Made by a program: the position numbers and the translations under genes
Assembly (NCBI GenBank): GCA_014376575.1
Contig: JACMRF010000105.1
Span: 1-35,691 of the forward strand
From: Undibacterium sp.
Lineage (GTDB): Bacteria > Pseudomonadota > Gammaproteobacteria > Burkholderiales > Burkholderiaceae
Length of the DNA: 35,691 nucleotides
Direction of reading: 5' to 3'
The notes under the pieces: model-generated
Databases searched by the model: none
What the model was told of the DNA's origin: nothing
Seen by the model: the letters and a program-made list of their open reading frames with translations, nothing else
Shown here: piece by piece, positions 10,297-18,789 of the stretch
Position numbering within the stretch: position 1 is the first letter of the stretch
How the letters are laid out: each line of letters opens with the position of its first letter

Positions 10297-10857
10297 CTAT
10301 ACGGTCAAAACTTCTTTTTCCTTGTCAGCCAATAATTTATCAATTTCTGAAACAGACTTATCAGTTAGTTTTTGAATATCATCTTGAGCACGGCGCTCTT
10401 CATCGTCCGAACAAACCTTATCTTTTACTAATTTTTTTAAAGACTCATTCGCGTCACGCCGGATATTGCGAATAGCAATTTTCGCGTCTTCACCTTCAGT
10501 CTTAACCAACTTCACCATTTCTTTGCGGCGTTCCTCTGTGAGTGCCGGTGTTGGCACACGGATCATATCGCCTTGAGTCGATGGATTTAAACCTAAATCG
10601 GCATCACGTATCGCTTTTTCGATAGTCGTGATCATTTTCTTCTCCCAAGCCTGCACGCCGATTGTACGTGCATCAATCAAGGTCACGTTAGCTACTTGGG
10701 TGATGTTGGTTGGCGAACCATAATAATCCACCATCACATGATCAAGTATGCCGGTATGAGCGCGCCCAGTACGAACCTTAGAGAGATCGGCTTTCAAAGT
10801 CTCAATCGACTTTTGCATTCTTTCAGCAGTGTAATTTTTAACTTCTATGACAGTCAT
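10297..10857 (-). CDS. frr: Ribosome recycling factor Frr
   Basis: Frr (RRF) works with EF-G to split the post-termination ribosome from mRNA. The 186-residue length is typical (E. coli 185). Recognisable stretches are [20 protein letters not shown] in the first helix, the hinge and beta domain around [34 protein letters not shown], and [13 protein letters not shown] in the long C-terminal helix. ATG 10857 has a strong AAAGGAGA ribosome binding site 5 nt upstream. It is separated from pyrH by 138 bp of A/T-rich sequence in which I see no confident signal. This is the usual position in the rpsB-tsf-pyrH-frr block. Confidence 0.98.
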   Translation of the reverse strand: MTVIEVKNYTAERMQKSIETLKADLSKVRTGRAHTGILDHVMVDYYGSPTNITQVANVTLIDARTIGVQAWEKKMITTIEKAIRDADLGLNPSTQGDMIRVPTPALTEERRKEMVKLVKTEGEDAKIAIRNIRRDANESLKKLVKDKVCSDDEERRAQDDIQKLTDKSVSEIDKLLADKEKEVLTV

Positions 10858-10995
10858 GTCATTCTCCTTTACCTATTGAGAATACCAAACAAAATTTAAA
10901 CTTATTTGGTGCTGTTATTCCTCTTCAATTAGCAACAATTTTTGAGATTTTTTTTGTTGAAAATAGAGAATTTTGTTGTGTTTCAAGACCGGGAA

Positions 10996-11712
10996 TTATA
11001 CGTGTACTAACGTACCTTCGTCTCCACCCATAATCAGATTTTTTAACGCACCCGGCTTTACAATCGAAAACACTTTTATTGGTAACTTCTGATCGCGACA
11101 TAAAGCAAAGGCCGTAGCATCCATCACTTGTAGATGACGAGAAATTGCTTCATCAAAAGAAATGGTTGAATACCGTGTTGCTGTTGGATCTTTTTTAGGA
11201 TCCGCCGTATAAACACCATCCACTTTAGTTGCTTTCAAAACAATCTCTGCACCAATTTCGGAACCGCGCAATGCAGCTGCTGTATCAGTGGTAAAAAACG
11301 GATTGCCAGTACCTGCAGCAAAGATAACGACTTTACCTTCTTCAAGATATTGCAAAGCCTTTGGTCGAACATAGGGTTCAACGATTTGTTCAATCGCAAT
11401 TGCCGACATAACTCGGGCAGTAACACCTGCTTGGCGCATCGAGTCACCTAAGGCTAATGCATTCATAACTGTCGCCAGCATACCCATGTAATCTGCAGTT
11501 GCCCTGTCCATACCTTGCGCACCTGGGGCAACGCCACGAAAAATATTACCACCACCGAGTACGATAGCTAACTCCACACCCAATTTAGAAATTTCGGCGA
11601 CGTCTGCCACCATACGCTCAATGGTTGCGCGATTTATTCCATAAGAATCATCGCCCATTAAGGCTTCGCCAGAAAGTTTCAAAAGCACACGCTTATAAGC
11701 TGGTTTAGTCAC
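10996..11712 (-). CDS. pyrH: UMP kinase PyrH
   Basis: PyrH phosphorylates UMP to UDP in the cytosol, feeding all pyrimidine nucleotide synthesis. It is a hexamer of the amino-acid kinase fold, usually activated by GTP and inhibited by UTP. The 238-residue protein shows [13 protein letters not shown] at the N-terminus, then [47 protein letters not shown] and [16 protein letters not shown], all standard. The start is GTG 11712, with AAGGAG 8 nt upstream. It follows tsf after a gap that contains a strong terminator, so it may need readthrough or its own promoter; I could not identify one with confidence. Confidence 0.98.
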   Translation of the reverse strand: MTKPAYKRVLLKLSGEALMGDDSYGINRATIERMVADVAEISKLGVELAIVLGGGNIFRGVAPGAQGMDRATADYMGMLATVMNALALGDSMRQAGVTARVMSAIAIEQIVEPYVRPKALQYLEEGKVVIFAAGTGNPFFTTDTAAALRGSEIGAEIVLKATKVDGVYTADPKKDPTATRYSTISFDEAISRHLQVMDATAFALCRDQKLPIKVFSIVKPGALKNLIMGGDEGTLVHV

Positions 11713-11841
11713 GGCCTGGACTCCTTAGAGGTTAATGAAGATATTTTTGCGAGAATTCTGGAGAGACATAATTACGACAATAAAACACCAAAATACTTGT
11801 AAGAATAACCTGCGTATTAAAATAATCAAACTTTAGCTTAA

Positions 11842-11866
11842 AAAAACGGGCCTTTCGGCCCGATCT
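11842..11866 (-). terminator. Rho-independent terminator after tsf
   Basis: The sequence cgggcc-tttc-ggcccg at 11847-11862 forms a 6-bp GC-only stem with a GAAA tetraloop on the minus strand. Six Ts follow on that strand (11841-11846). It starts 17 bp past the tsf stop and lies in the tsf-pyrH gap, so it should end or reduce the rpsB-tsf transcript. A T-run also lies on the plus side, so the hairpin is potentially bidirectional. Confidence 0.9.
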
Positions 11867-11878
11867 TTTTTTGCCTGA

Positions 11879-12760
11879 TTACGCTTGTTTTGCTGCAGCA
11901 ACCTGCGCTGCTACCTCTGCTGCAAAATCATCCTGCTTCTTCTCGATTCCTTCCCCAACGACATACATTGTGAAAGATTTCACCGAAGCACCGACAGACT
12001 TCAGCATTTGCTCGACAGTTTGCTTATCGTTCTTGACGAAAGTCTGATTCAATAAGGAAACTTCCTTCAAAAATTTCTGAACTGACCCTTCGACCATTTT
12101 CGTCACGATATCTGCTGACTTACCAGATTCTGCAGCTTTCAAAGAAGCAACCGAACGTTCTTTCTCGATCAAATTTGCGGGAACTTGGTCTGCAGACAAT
12201 GACACCGGCTTCATCGCCGCAATATGCATTGCAACATCTCTACCAATTTGTTCGTCCGCAGCATCAAATTCAACCACTACGCCAATACGTGTGCCGTGCA
12301 AATACGACGTTAATTTTGACTCCGTCTCAAAACGCTGAAACCGGCGAATTGACATATTCTCACCAATTTTACCAATCAGAGCAGCCCGAGTAGTCTCAAC
12401 AGTGCCGCCTTCGAGTGGGAGGCCAGACAACGCTACTACGTCAGCAGGATTATGCTCCGCGACCAACTTGGCACACGCATTGACAAAAGCGATGAAATCA
12501 TCGTTTTTTGTCACAAAATCAGTTTCGCAATTAATTTCAATTAAAGCAGCAACATTGCCTGAAATAACGGAAGTCACAACACCCTCCGCTGTAATGCGCG
12601 ACGCGGCTTTGGATGCTTTACTACCCAACTTAACACGCAAAATCTCTTCAGCGCGCTCCATATCACCTTCAGCCTCAGTCAAAGCTTTTTTACACTCCAT
12701 CATCGGCGCATCAGTCTTTGCGCGCAATTCACCGACCATCGCTGCTGTAATCGCGGCCAT
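11879..12760 (-). CDS. tsf: Translation elongation factor Ts
   Basis: EF-Ts is the nucleotide exchange factor that releases GDP from EF-Tu. The 293-residue protein has the N-terminal UBA-like domain with [17 protein letters not shown] and [14 protein letters not shown]. The core carries the EF-Tu-contacting motif [12 protein letters not shown], followed by HIAAMKP and a C-terminal repeat with [10 protein letters not shown]. Length is close to E. coli EF-Ts (283). ATG 12760 has AGGAGA at good spacing. It lies 142 bp after rpsB with a hairpin/T-run in between and is followed by a strong terminator, so rpsB-tsf is likely a bicistronic unit with attenuated passage into tsf. Confidence 0.98.
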   Translation of the reverse strand: MAAITAAMVGELRAKTDAPMMECKKALTEAEGDMERAEEILRVKLGSKASKAASRITAEGVVTSVISGNVAALIEINCETDFVTKNDDFIAFVNACAKLVAEHNPADVVALSGLPLEGGTVETTRAALIGKIGENMSIRRFQRFETESKLTSYLHGTRIGVVVEFDAADEQIGRDVAMHIAAMKPVSLSADQVPANLIEKERSVASLKAAESGKSADIVTKMVEGSVQKFLKEVSLLNQTFVKNDKQTVEQMLKSVGASVKSFTMYVVGEGIEKKQDDFAAEVAAQVAAAKQA

Positions 12761-12813
12761 GTTTTTCTCCTGGTTATGCTTGCATTACTAAAATACAAAC
12801 AATAAATTCTGTT

Positions 12814-12843
12814 TAAAAAAAGGGGCGAACGATTGTTTGCCCC
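12814..12843 (-). terminator. Hairpin plus T-run between rpsB and tsf (attenuator or terminator)
   Basis: Bases 12822-12830 and 12835-12843 form a 9-bp stem on the minus strand (five G-C pairs at the base, then one G-U, two A-T and one C-G) with a 4-nt loop. A run of eight Ts on the minus strand (12814-12821) follows. This is a canonical intrinsic-terminator shape inside the rpsB-tsf operon, about 60 bp after the rpsB stop. tsf has no obvious strong promoter of its own, so partial readthrough that sets the S2 to EF-Ts ratio is the likely role; that is inference. Confidence 0.8.
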
Positions 12844-12902
12844 TTCAGTGATAATTTTATCGAATTAAAATCCGTCTAAAATTATGCTCCAATCATTAGC
12901 AA

Positions 12903-13649
12903 TTAAGCCTGCTCTACTTCAACAAACTCATCAGCACTTGGCTTGACCGCTTCCAACACTTCATTGACTGCATTGGCGCGACCTTCCAAGATCGCATCAG
13001 CAACGCCACGGGCGTACAGTGCGATTGCTTTGGATGAATCATCATTACCAGGAATGATGTAAGTAACACCGTCAGGTGAATGATTAGTATCAACCACACC
13101 AATGACAGGAATACCTAATTTTGCGGCCTCAGTAATTGCGCCCTTATGGAAGCCAACGTCAACAACGAAAATCGCATCAGGAATGCCACCCATATCTTTA
13201 ATGCCGCCGATAGATTTTTGCAGCTTAATCATTTCGCGCTGGAACATCAAAGCTTCTTTTTTTGATAACTTCTCTACTGAGCCGTCTTCGATGATCGCTT
13301 CCATGTCTTTAAGACGCTTGATCGATGTCTTGACTGTTTTGAAGTTAGTCAGCATGCCGCCCAACCAACGTTGGTCAACGAAAGGCATACCTGCGCGTTG
13401 CGCTTCTGCAGCGATCAACTCGCGTGCTTGACGCTTAGTTCCAACCATTAAAACAGTGCCGCGATTGGATGACAATTGACGAATGTACTTCATCGCCTCT
13501 TGGTACATCGCCAATGTTTTTTCCAGATTGACGATATGAATTTTATTGCGATGACCGAAAATAAACGGTGCCATTTTTGGATTCCAAAAACGGGTTTGGT
13601 GACCAAAATGGACACCAGCTTCTAGCATTTCACGCATTGTTACAGACAT
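12903..13649 (-). CDS. rpsB: 30S ribosomal protein S2
   Basis: S2 is a late-assembling protein on the back of the 30S subunit and helps S1 bind. The 248-residue protein begins [20 protein letters not shown] and continues with [46 protein letters not shown] and [15 protein letters not shown], then [20 protein letters not shown]. All are signature S2 stretches. The frame is open upstream to 13715, but the conserved N-terminus and a GGAG site 4 nt before ATG 13649 fix the start there. It is the first gene of the minus-strand block, with its own predicted promoter and a leader of about 135 nt. It is probably autoregulated by S2, as in other proteobacteria (inference). Confidence 0.98.
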   Translation of the reverse strand: MSVTMREMLEAGVHFGHQTRFWNPKMAPFIFGHRNKIHIVNLEKTLAMYQEAMKYIRQLSSNRGTVLMVGTKRQARELIAAEAQRAGMPFVDQRWLGGMLTNFKTVKTSIKRLKDMEAIIEDGSVEKLSKKEALMFQREMIKLQKSIGGIKDMGGIPDAIFVVDVGFHKGAITEAAKLGIPVIGVVDTNHSPDGVTYIIPGNDDSSKAIALYARGVADAILEGRANAVNEVLEAVKPSADEFVEVEQA

Positions 13650-13785
13650 AATAACTCCAGGGTTAGGTCTTGAATCTAAATCAGTGATCCCTTGCTTTAA
13701 AATAACTAAGGACACCCTTTTCGATCAGATTCGTTTTTAAGAAAATAAAGTTTTCATTGATTAACTTGAAATTTATTCAGATCAG
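13650..13785 (-). promoter_or_regulatory. rpsB 5' leader (candidate S2 autoregulatory region)
   Basis: From the predicted start of transcription near 13785 to the rpsB ATG there are about 135 nt without a plausible gene. The leader is A/T-rich in its first half. The second half has G-rich blocks (AAAGGGTGTCC, GCAAGGGATCAC) before the GGAG ribosome binding site. Long rpsB leaders that bind S2 are known in proteobacteria; whether this one does is inference from position and length. Confidence 0.4.
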
Positions 13786-13791
13786 CTCTCT

Positions 13792-13821
13792 ATTCTACTA
13801 CAGTATTAACACTTATTTCAA
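13792..13821 (-). promoter_or_regulatory. Predicted sigma70-type promoter of rpsB
   Basis: On the minus strand TTGAAA (13821-13816) and TAGAAT (13797-13792) are separated by 18 bp, a good match to the -35/-10 consensus. It points toward rpsB in the rpsB-map divergent gap and would give a transcript starting near 13785. No upstream element or regulator site is evident. Confidence 0.55.
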
Positions 13822-13851
13822 GCTTGATTGACGGCTTGGCCGTGACGGTGA

Positions 13852-13882
13852 TTGCGCGCTCATGGCTCGTCTGAATTATAAT
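13852..13882 (+). promoter_or_regulatory. Predicted promoter of map-glnD
   Basis: A perfect TATAAT -10 box lies at 13877-13882, 35 bp before the map ATG. The best -35 candidate is TTGCGC at 13852-13857, but the spacing is 19 bp, longer than ideal. This gives a short leader of about 28 nt. The -10 box is convincing; the -35 assignment is weak. Confidence 0.45.
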
Positions 13883-13917
13883 CTCGTCTTATCGACTTCT
13901 ATTTTACACGGCAAAGC

Positions 13918-14727
13918 ATGACATCTATTTCAATCAAAACAGCAGAAGATATCGCGGGTATGCGAGTTGCCGGCAGACTTGGCTCCGAAGTCCTCGATTT
14001 CATCACGCCATTTGTTAAAGCAGGAACAACTACGGGCGAAATCGACCGTCTTTGTCACGAATATATGAGAAATATTCAAGGCACCATCCCCGCGCCCCTA
14101 AATTATTGTCCTCCAGGCTATACACCCTATCCAAAAGCAATCTGTACTTCAGTCAACGACGTCATTTGCCACGGAATTCCAGGCGATAAAATTTTGAAAA
14201 ATGGCGATGTCGTTAACCTGGATATTACGGTTATTAAAGATGGCTATCATGGCGACAACAGTCGTATGTTTTTGATTGGTGAGCCTTCGATATTGGCAAA
14301 ACGGTTAAGTGATATTACCTATGAATGTATGTGGCTTGGAATTTCAGTGGTAAAGCCTGGAAATCACCTTGGCGACATTGGTCACATTATTCAACAGCAT
14401 GCAGAAAAATCAGGTTATAGCGTAGTCAGAGAATTCTGCGGCCACGGCATAGGAAAAGTTTTCCACGAAGAACCGCAAATTCTTCATTACGGCCGTCCGG
14501 GTACTCTTAACAGATTAGAGGCCGGCATGATCTTTACGATAGAACCGATGATTAACGCTGGTCGGCGTGAAATTAAAGAAATGGGCGATGGCTGGACCAT
14601 CAAAACCAAAGATAGAAGTCTATCGGCGCAATGGGAACACACCATACTTGTGACAGAAACTGGCTACGAAGTCTTGACTTTATCTGCAGGGTCACCACCA
14701 CCACCCGCTTTCATTAAACCAGCGTAG
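13918..14727 (+). CDS. map: Type I methionine aminopeptidase Map
   Basis: Map removes the initiator Met from nascent proteins co-translationally, using two divalent metals. The 269-residue protein has the pita-bread fold motifs with all five metal ligands in order: Asp102 (VVNLDITV), Asp113 (YHGDNSRM), His176 (FCGHGIGKVFHEEP), Glu209 (FTIEPMIN) and Glu240 (QWEHTILVT). The insertion CPPGYTPYP near residue 64 is, as far as I recall, usual in betaproteobacterial Map. The short tail SPPPPAFIKPA is slightly longer than in E. coli (264). The gene is divergent from rpsB, a common arrangement, and its stop overlaps the glnD start by one base. Confidence 0.98.
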   Translation: MTSISIKTAEDIAGMRVAGRLGSEVLDFITPFVKAGTTTGEIDRLCHEYMRNIQGTIPAPLNYCPPGYTPYPKAICTSVNDVICHGIPGDKILKNGDVVNLDITVIKDGYHGDNSRMFLIGEPSILAKRLSDITYECMWLGISVVKPGNHLGDIGHIIQQHAEKSGYSVVREFCGHGIGKVFHEEPQILHYGRPGTLNRLEAGMIFTIEPMINAGRREIKEMGDGWTIKTKDRSLSAQWEHTILVTETGYEVLTLSAGSPPPPAFIKPA

Positions 14728-17300
14728 TGGCGACGAAGGTGAATGACACAGGAACGCCAGCCTTGGTCTTCAAACAAGAGTTGAAGGCGGCGCAGCAACT
14801 CGTTATAGCGACCTTCAAAGAAAATACCAAAGCAGAGCAATTACTGCACAACTTGTGTCGCTGTGTTGATGGTGTATTAGTTAAAATCTGGAAAGAATTT
14901 GGCTTCCCAAAAACAATGTCATTAGTCGCGGTAGGCGGGTACGGTCGTGGAGAATTATTTCCCTATTCCGATGTTGACGTACTCATTCTCTTATTGGAAT
15001 GTCCCGATGAAAAATTGCGTGAAAAATTAGAAAGTTTAGTTCAGATTTTCTGGGACATTGGTCTCGATATTGGCCACAGCATTCGCACGATAGATGAATG
15101 CATGGAAGAAGCTGCAGCTGACGTAACAGTTAAAACCAGTTTACTTGAAGCACGTCTTCTGACCGGTAGCAGGAATCTTTTTCGTCAACTGCAAGAGCGC
15201 TACGACGACGCCATGAATCCTCAGCAATTTTTTCAAGCGAAATTACTTGAGTTGCAACAGCGTCATGTGAAGTACGAAGACACGCCCTATAGTCTTGAGC
15301 CAAATTGCAAAGAAAGCCCGGGCGGCCTAAGGGACTTACAAGTCATTCTTTGGGTCGCCAAAGCAGCAAAGCTAGGGAACTCCTGGCGAGAATTAGCGGA
15401 TCGAGGTTTGATTACTGCAACTGAAGCACATCAATTAAAACGCAATGAACGCGCGTTTAAAGATATTCGTATTCGTTTGCATATTCATGCAGGGCGCCGT
15501 GAAGACCGTCTGATTTTTGATATGCAAACGCAGATCGCCGAGACCTTTGGTTTTAAAACGACAGAATCGCGCCGCGCTAGTGAATACTTAATGCAACGAT
15601 ATTATTGGGCAGCTAAAGCAGTCACTCAATTAAATATCATTTTATTGCAAAATATCGAAGCCACTTTATTTCCAAAAGCGTCGGAACCCATACCAATTAA
15701 CCCGCGCTTCAACGAAGTGAATGGCTTCATCGACATTGCTAAAGATGATGTGTTCACGACAACGCCATCGGCCATGCTGGAAGTTTTTTTACTTCTAGCT
15801 CAGCATACAAAATTAAAAGATATGACCGCCAGAAGCGCGCGTGCACTGTGGCATGCGCGTTTTTTAATTGACGCCGGGTTTAGACACGATATTTTTAATC
15901 GAGCTCTCTTTTTGCAGATATTGCAGGCGCCGCAGGGCATTACTCATGCTTTGCGGCACATGAATCAGATGAGTATTCTTGGGCGTTATTTGCCGAATTT
16001 CCGCCGGATAATCGGGCAGATGCAGCATGATTTGTTTCACGCTTACACCGTCGATCAACATATCTTGCTTGTGGTTCGTAATTTACGTCGATTTACAATG
16101 ACAGAGCATGCGCACGAGTATCCATTTTGCAGTCAATTAATGGCGAACTTTACGCAGCCGTGGGTGCTCTACATTGCGGCATTATTTCATGATATTGCCA
16201 AGGGGCGCGGCGGCGACCATTCAACACTCGGAACGGCTGATGCGAAAAAGTTCTGCCATGACCACGGCATATCTAAGGCAAACTCAGAGCTCATCGTATT
16301 CCTCGTGCAAAATCATTTGACCATGTCACACTTTGCACAAAAACAAGATTTGTCAGACCCGGATGTCGTACAAGCTTTTGCTAAACTAGTCAAAGACGAG
16401 CGTCATTTAACTGCACTTTATCTGCTTACCGTATCGGATATCCGTGGTACTAGTCCGAAAGTATGGAATGCATGGAAAGGCAAATTGCTTGAGGATCTAT
16501 ATAGGATCAGTTTGCGTGTACTCGGCGGCGAAATGCCATCGAAAGACAGGGAGTTAAAAAATCGCCAGGAAGAAGCATTGAAATCTTTGCGTTTACATGG
16601 CTTACCAAATAGCGCGCATGAGCACTTATGGCAGCAACTTGATATGGCCTATTTTTTACGTCATGACGCTTCTGATATTGCCTGGCAAACTCGCGCCTTA
16701 CATGACCGAACTGAAAGTACCGTGCCGGTCGTTAAATGTCGATTGTCGCCAATCGGTGAAGGTCTGCAAGTGGTCGTTTATGTAAAAGATCAGGCTGATT
16801 TATTTGCCCGTATTTGCAATTATTTTGACAGTAAAAACTTTGGCATTCTGGACGCAAAAATCCATACGACAAAGAATGGCTACGCTCTCGATACATTTTT
16901 GATCACCGAACCCGCGTTCGCCAACCAATATCGCGACATTATCAATTTGATCGAACACGAGCTGGCGGCCATATTGCTTACGCAGGGGCCGTTATCGCCA
17001 CCCAACCGTGGGCGACTGTCACGGCTCTCACGAACATTTCCGATTGTGCCGAGCGTGGATTTACGACCAGATGAGAAAGGTCAATACTATTTACTGTCTA
17101 TCTCAGCGAATGATCGTAACGGTCTTTTGTATGCTGTTGCCAATATCCTGACCAAATATAAAATTAATTTACATACCGCCAAAATTATGACTTTGGGCGA
17201 ACGCGTAGAAGACGTCTTCCTGGTCGATGGCGCTGCATTGCAAAGTGCCCGCATCCAACTACAATTCGAAACCGATTTGCTCGATGCCTTGCGCATCTAA
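14727..17300 (+). CDS. glnD: Bifunctional uridylyltransferase/uridylyl-removing enzyme GlnD
   Basis: GlnD senses glutamine and attaches or removes UMP on PII proteins, controlling glutamine synthetase activity and nitrogen-regulated transcription. The 857-residue protein has a nucleotidyltransferase domain with GGYGRGELFPYSDVDVLIL (catalytic Asp82 and Asp84) and the SPGGLRDLQ segment. An HD hydrolase domain follows around residue 488 (LFHDIAKGRGGDHS). Two C-terminal ACT domains are present, at about 690-770 (VVVYVKDQADLFARICNYF) and 795-857 (LLSISANDRNGLLYAVANIL). Length matches the family (E. coli 890). GTG 14727 overlaps the map stop and has no clear ribosome binding site, suggesting coupled translation; a second GTG at 14739 is possible. 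Confidence 0.97.
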   Translation: MATKVNDTGTPALVFKQELKAAQQLVIATFKENTKAEQLLHNLCRCVDGVLVKIWKEFGFPKTMSLVAVGGYGRGELFPYSDVDVLILLLECPDEKLREKLESLVQIFWDIGLDIGHSIRTIDECMEEAAADVTVKTSLLEARLLTGSRNLFRQLQERYDDAMNPQQFFQAKLLELQQRHVKYEDTPYSLEPNCKESPGGLRDLQVILWVAKAAKLGNSWRELADRGLITATEAHQLKRNERAFKDIRIRLHIHAGRREDRLIFDMQTQIAETFGFKTTESRRASEYLMQRYYWAAKAVTQLNIILLQNIEATLFPKASEPIPINPRFNEVNGFIDIAKDDVFTTTPSAMLEVFLLLAQHTKLKDMTARSARALWHARFLIDAGFRHDIFNRALFLQILQAPQGITHALRHMNQMSILGRYLPNFRRIIGQMQHDLFHAYTVDQHILLVVRNLRRFTMTEHAHEYPFCSQLMANFTQPWVLYIAALFHDIAKGRGGDHSTLGTADAKKFCHDHGISKANSELIVFLVQNHLTMSHFAQKQDLSDPDVVQAFAKLVKDERHLTALYLLTVSDIRGTSPKVWNAWKGKLLEDLYRISLRVLGGEMPSKDRELKNRQEEALKSLRLHGLPNSAHEHLWQQLDMAYFLRHDASDIAWQTRALHDRTESTVPVVKCRLSPIGEGLQVVVYVKDQADLFARICNYFDSKNFGILDAKIHTTKNGYALDTFLITEPAFANQYRDIINLIEHELAAILLTQGPLSPPNRGRLSRLSRTFPIVPSVDLRPDEKGQYYLLSISANDRNGLLYAVANILTKYKINLHTAKIMTLGERVEDVFLVDGAALQSARIQLQFETDLLDALRI

Positions 17301-17333
17301 AACAAATTCCTAGCATTCTCCTCGAATGCACCA

Positions 17334-17363
17334 ATCACCTTTAATCACCATTACTCACCTTTA
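17334..17363 (+). repeat. Three tandem 10-bp repeats upstream of the pseudouridine synthase
   Basis: ATCACCTTTA, ATCACCATTA and CTCACCTTTA lie head to tail between glnD and the pseudouridine synthase gene, ending 19 bp before its ATG. The copies differ at one or two positions. The unit contains no known regulator site that I recognise. Confidence 0.7.
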
Positions 17364-17382
17364 TTAGCCACTACCGACCACC

Positions 17383-18129
17383 ATGACCGAACTATTGCGC
17401 CTCTCCAAAAGAATGTCCGAATTGGGACTTTGCTCACGCCGTGAAGCTGATGAATGGATAGCGCGTGGCTGGGTGCGCGTCGATGGAAAAATTATCTCGG
17501 AACTAGGCAGCAAGGTGTTTCCTCATCAGCGGGTGTCAGTTGAGCGACAGGCCGCTGCAGAGCAATCCAAACGTGTCACGATCTTAATCAATAAACCGGT
17601 TGGTTACGTCAGCGGGCAAGCCGAAGATGGTCACCAGCCGGCGATTGCGCTCGTGAAGGCAGAAACGCGCTGGAGCGAAGATGACGTCGAGAATACGTTT
17701 CACCCTACGCAGTTAAGAAGTTTGGTGCCTGCGGGACGGCTTGACATAGATTCAGTCGGTTTGCTGGTATTGACGCAAGACGGTCGTATCGCCAAACATC
17801 TGATCGGCGAAGATACTTCAGTTGATAAAGAGTATCTGGTGCGCGTGCAATACAGCAAACCAGGTCGCTTGCCAGAAAAAGATTTACGTATGCTGAACCA
17901 CGGTTTGAGTTTGGATGGTAAGAAACTCATCCCTGCAAAAGTGCGCTGGCAAAATGACGATCAGCTGAACTTTATCCTGATGGAAGGAAAAAAACGTCAG
18001 ATCCGCCGTATGTGTGAAATGGTGGGCCTCATCGTACTGGGCTTGAAACGCGTACGCATCGGCAAAGTTAAATTGGGCAAATTACCTGAAGGGCAATGGC
18101 GCTATCTGAGAGACGATGAACAGTTCTAA
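17383..18129 (+). CDS. S4-domain pseudouridine synthase, RsuA/RluB/RluE/RluF family
   Basis: Enzymes of this family convert a specific uridine in 16S or 23S rRNA (RluF also a tRNA) to pseudouridine. The 248-residue protein has an N-terminal S4 RNA-binding domain (about residues 5-55, with RLSKRMSELGLCSRREADEW). The catalytic domain carries ILINKPVGYVSG, the catalytic Asp121 in AGRLDIDSVGLLVLTQDG, KEYLVRV, and KKRQIRRMCEMVGL near the C-terminus. The motif layout and KEYLVRV look most like RluF, but I cannot tell the RNA target from sequence. No Shine-Dalgarno motif precedes ATG 17383; the upstream 30 bp is a tandem repeat. It may share the map-glnD transcript or have its own promoter. Confidence 0.9.
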   Translation: MTELLRLSKRMSELGLCSRREADEWIARGWVRVDGKIISELGSKVFPHQRVSVERQAAAEQSKRVTILINKPVGYVSGQAEDGHQPAIALVKAETRWSEDDVENTFHPTQLRSLVPAGRLDIDSVGLLVLTQDGRIAKHLIGEDTSVDKEYLVRVQYSKPGRLPEKDLRMLNHGLSLDGKKLIPAKVRWQNDDQLNFILMEGKKRQIRRMCEMVGLIVLGLKRVRIGKVKLGKLPEGQWRYLRDDEQF

Positions 18130-18181
18130 GTTCAGCGACCAACAATATACTCCCCTTAAATAAATTTTTTTCATGCCTAAT

Positions 18182-18200
18182 GCGCACATGAACAGTGCGT
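18182..18200. other. Weak hairpin in the convergent gap (possible terminator)
   Basis: GCGCAC (18182-18187) can pair with GTGCGT (18195-18200), five Watson-Crick pairs and one G-U, around a 7-nt loop. Neither side has a proper T-run, so it is a poor intrinsic terminator. It is the only GC-rich stem found between the converging pseudouridine synthase and def genes. Confidence 0.3.
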
Positions 18201-18210
18201 CTTTGAAAAA

Positions 18211-18225
18211 TACTAGGGAGGAGTA
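18211..18225. promoter_or_regulatory. TACT-N7-AGTA motif with G-rich core, next to the def stop
   Basis: TACTAGGGAGGAGTA is a quasi-palindrome with TACT/AGTA arms and a G-rich core. This is the layout described for RcnR-type (CsoR/RcnR/FrmR superfamily) operators, TACT-G6-N-AGTA. It ends one base before the def stop codon. A partial copy, ATACTCCCC, lies at 18147-18155. A related full motif is at 32530-32544. The match is to a pattern I recall; function is unproven. Confidence 0.3.
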
Positions 18226-18759
18226 TCAGTCGTCGTCGTTTGGGTCAAGGTCCGGAAACAAGACCTCGGTATAACCAAACTGGGTCAAGTCTCTGATACG
18301 CGTAGGATAAAGGACCCCATTCAAATGATCGCACTCATGCTGCACGACACGAGCATGAAATCCATCTACCTCACGACTGATGAGTTGGCCGAATTGATCC
18401 CTACCCTCGTAGCGTAATTTACTCCAGCGGGGCACCAGGCCGCGCAAACCAGGCACTGACAAACACCCCTCCCACGCCTCATCCATTTCTTCTGATAAAG
18501 GCGTCAGGATTGGATTCAGCAATACTGTTTCCGGCACATTGGGTGCATCTGGGTAACGGGGATTACTTTTAAATCCAAAAATCACCAATTGGAGATTGAT
18601 TCCAATTTGAGGTGCAGCCAAACCAGCTCCGTTTGCTGCGGCCATCGTCTCAAACATATCGGCAATTAATGCAGATAATTCAGGTGTATTAAACTGAGCA
18701 ACAGGCTCGGCAACCCGCAATAACCTGGCATCGCCCATCTTAAGTATGTTGTGAATCAT
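18226..18759 (-). CDS. def: Peptide deformylase Def
   Basis: Def is the metal-dependent hydrolase that removes the formyl group from the N-terminus of nascent proteins, the step before Map can act. The three family motifs are present in order: [18 protein letters not shown] (metal-binding Cys) and QHECDHLNG (two His ligands and the catalytic Glu). I place the start at ATG 18759 (177 codons, [14 protein letters not shown]) because GAGGTG sits at ideal spacing upstream; a GTG at 18768 would overlap that site. The acidic tail DLDPNDDD is slightly unusual. def is the last gene of the smc-zipA-ligA-galU-def set, 30 bp after galU. I see no strong terminator behind it. Confidence 0.96.
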   Translation of the reverse strand: MIHNILKMGDARLLRVAEPVAQFNTPELSALIADMFETMAAANGAGLAAPQIGINLQLVIFGFKSNPRYPDAPNVPETVLLNPILTPLSEEMDEAWEGCLSVPGLRGLVPRWSKLRYEGRDQFGQLISREVDGFHARVVQHECDHLNGVLYPTRIRDLTQFGYTEVLFPDLDPNDDD

Positions 18760-18789
18760 CGTTTGCACCTCAACAAAAAAGTAAGAAAA

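Noticed and set aside
13650..13715. N-terminal extension of RpsB by 22 codons
   Set aside because: The S2 family begins at MSVTMREML, and GGAG lies at proper spacing before that ATG. The extension overlaps the predicted leader.
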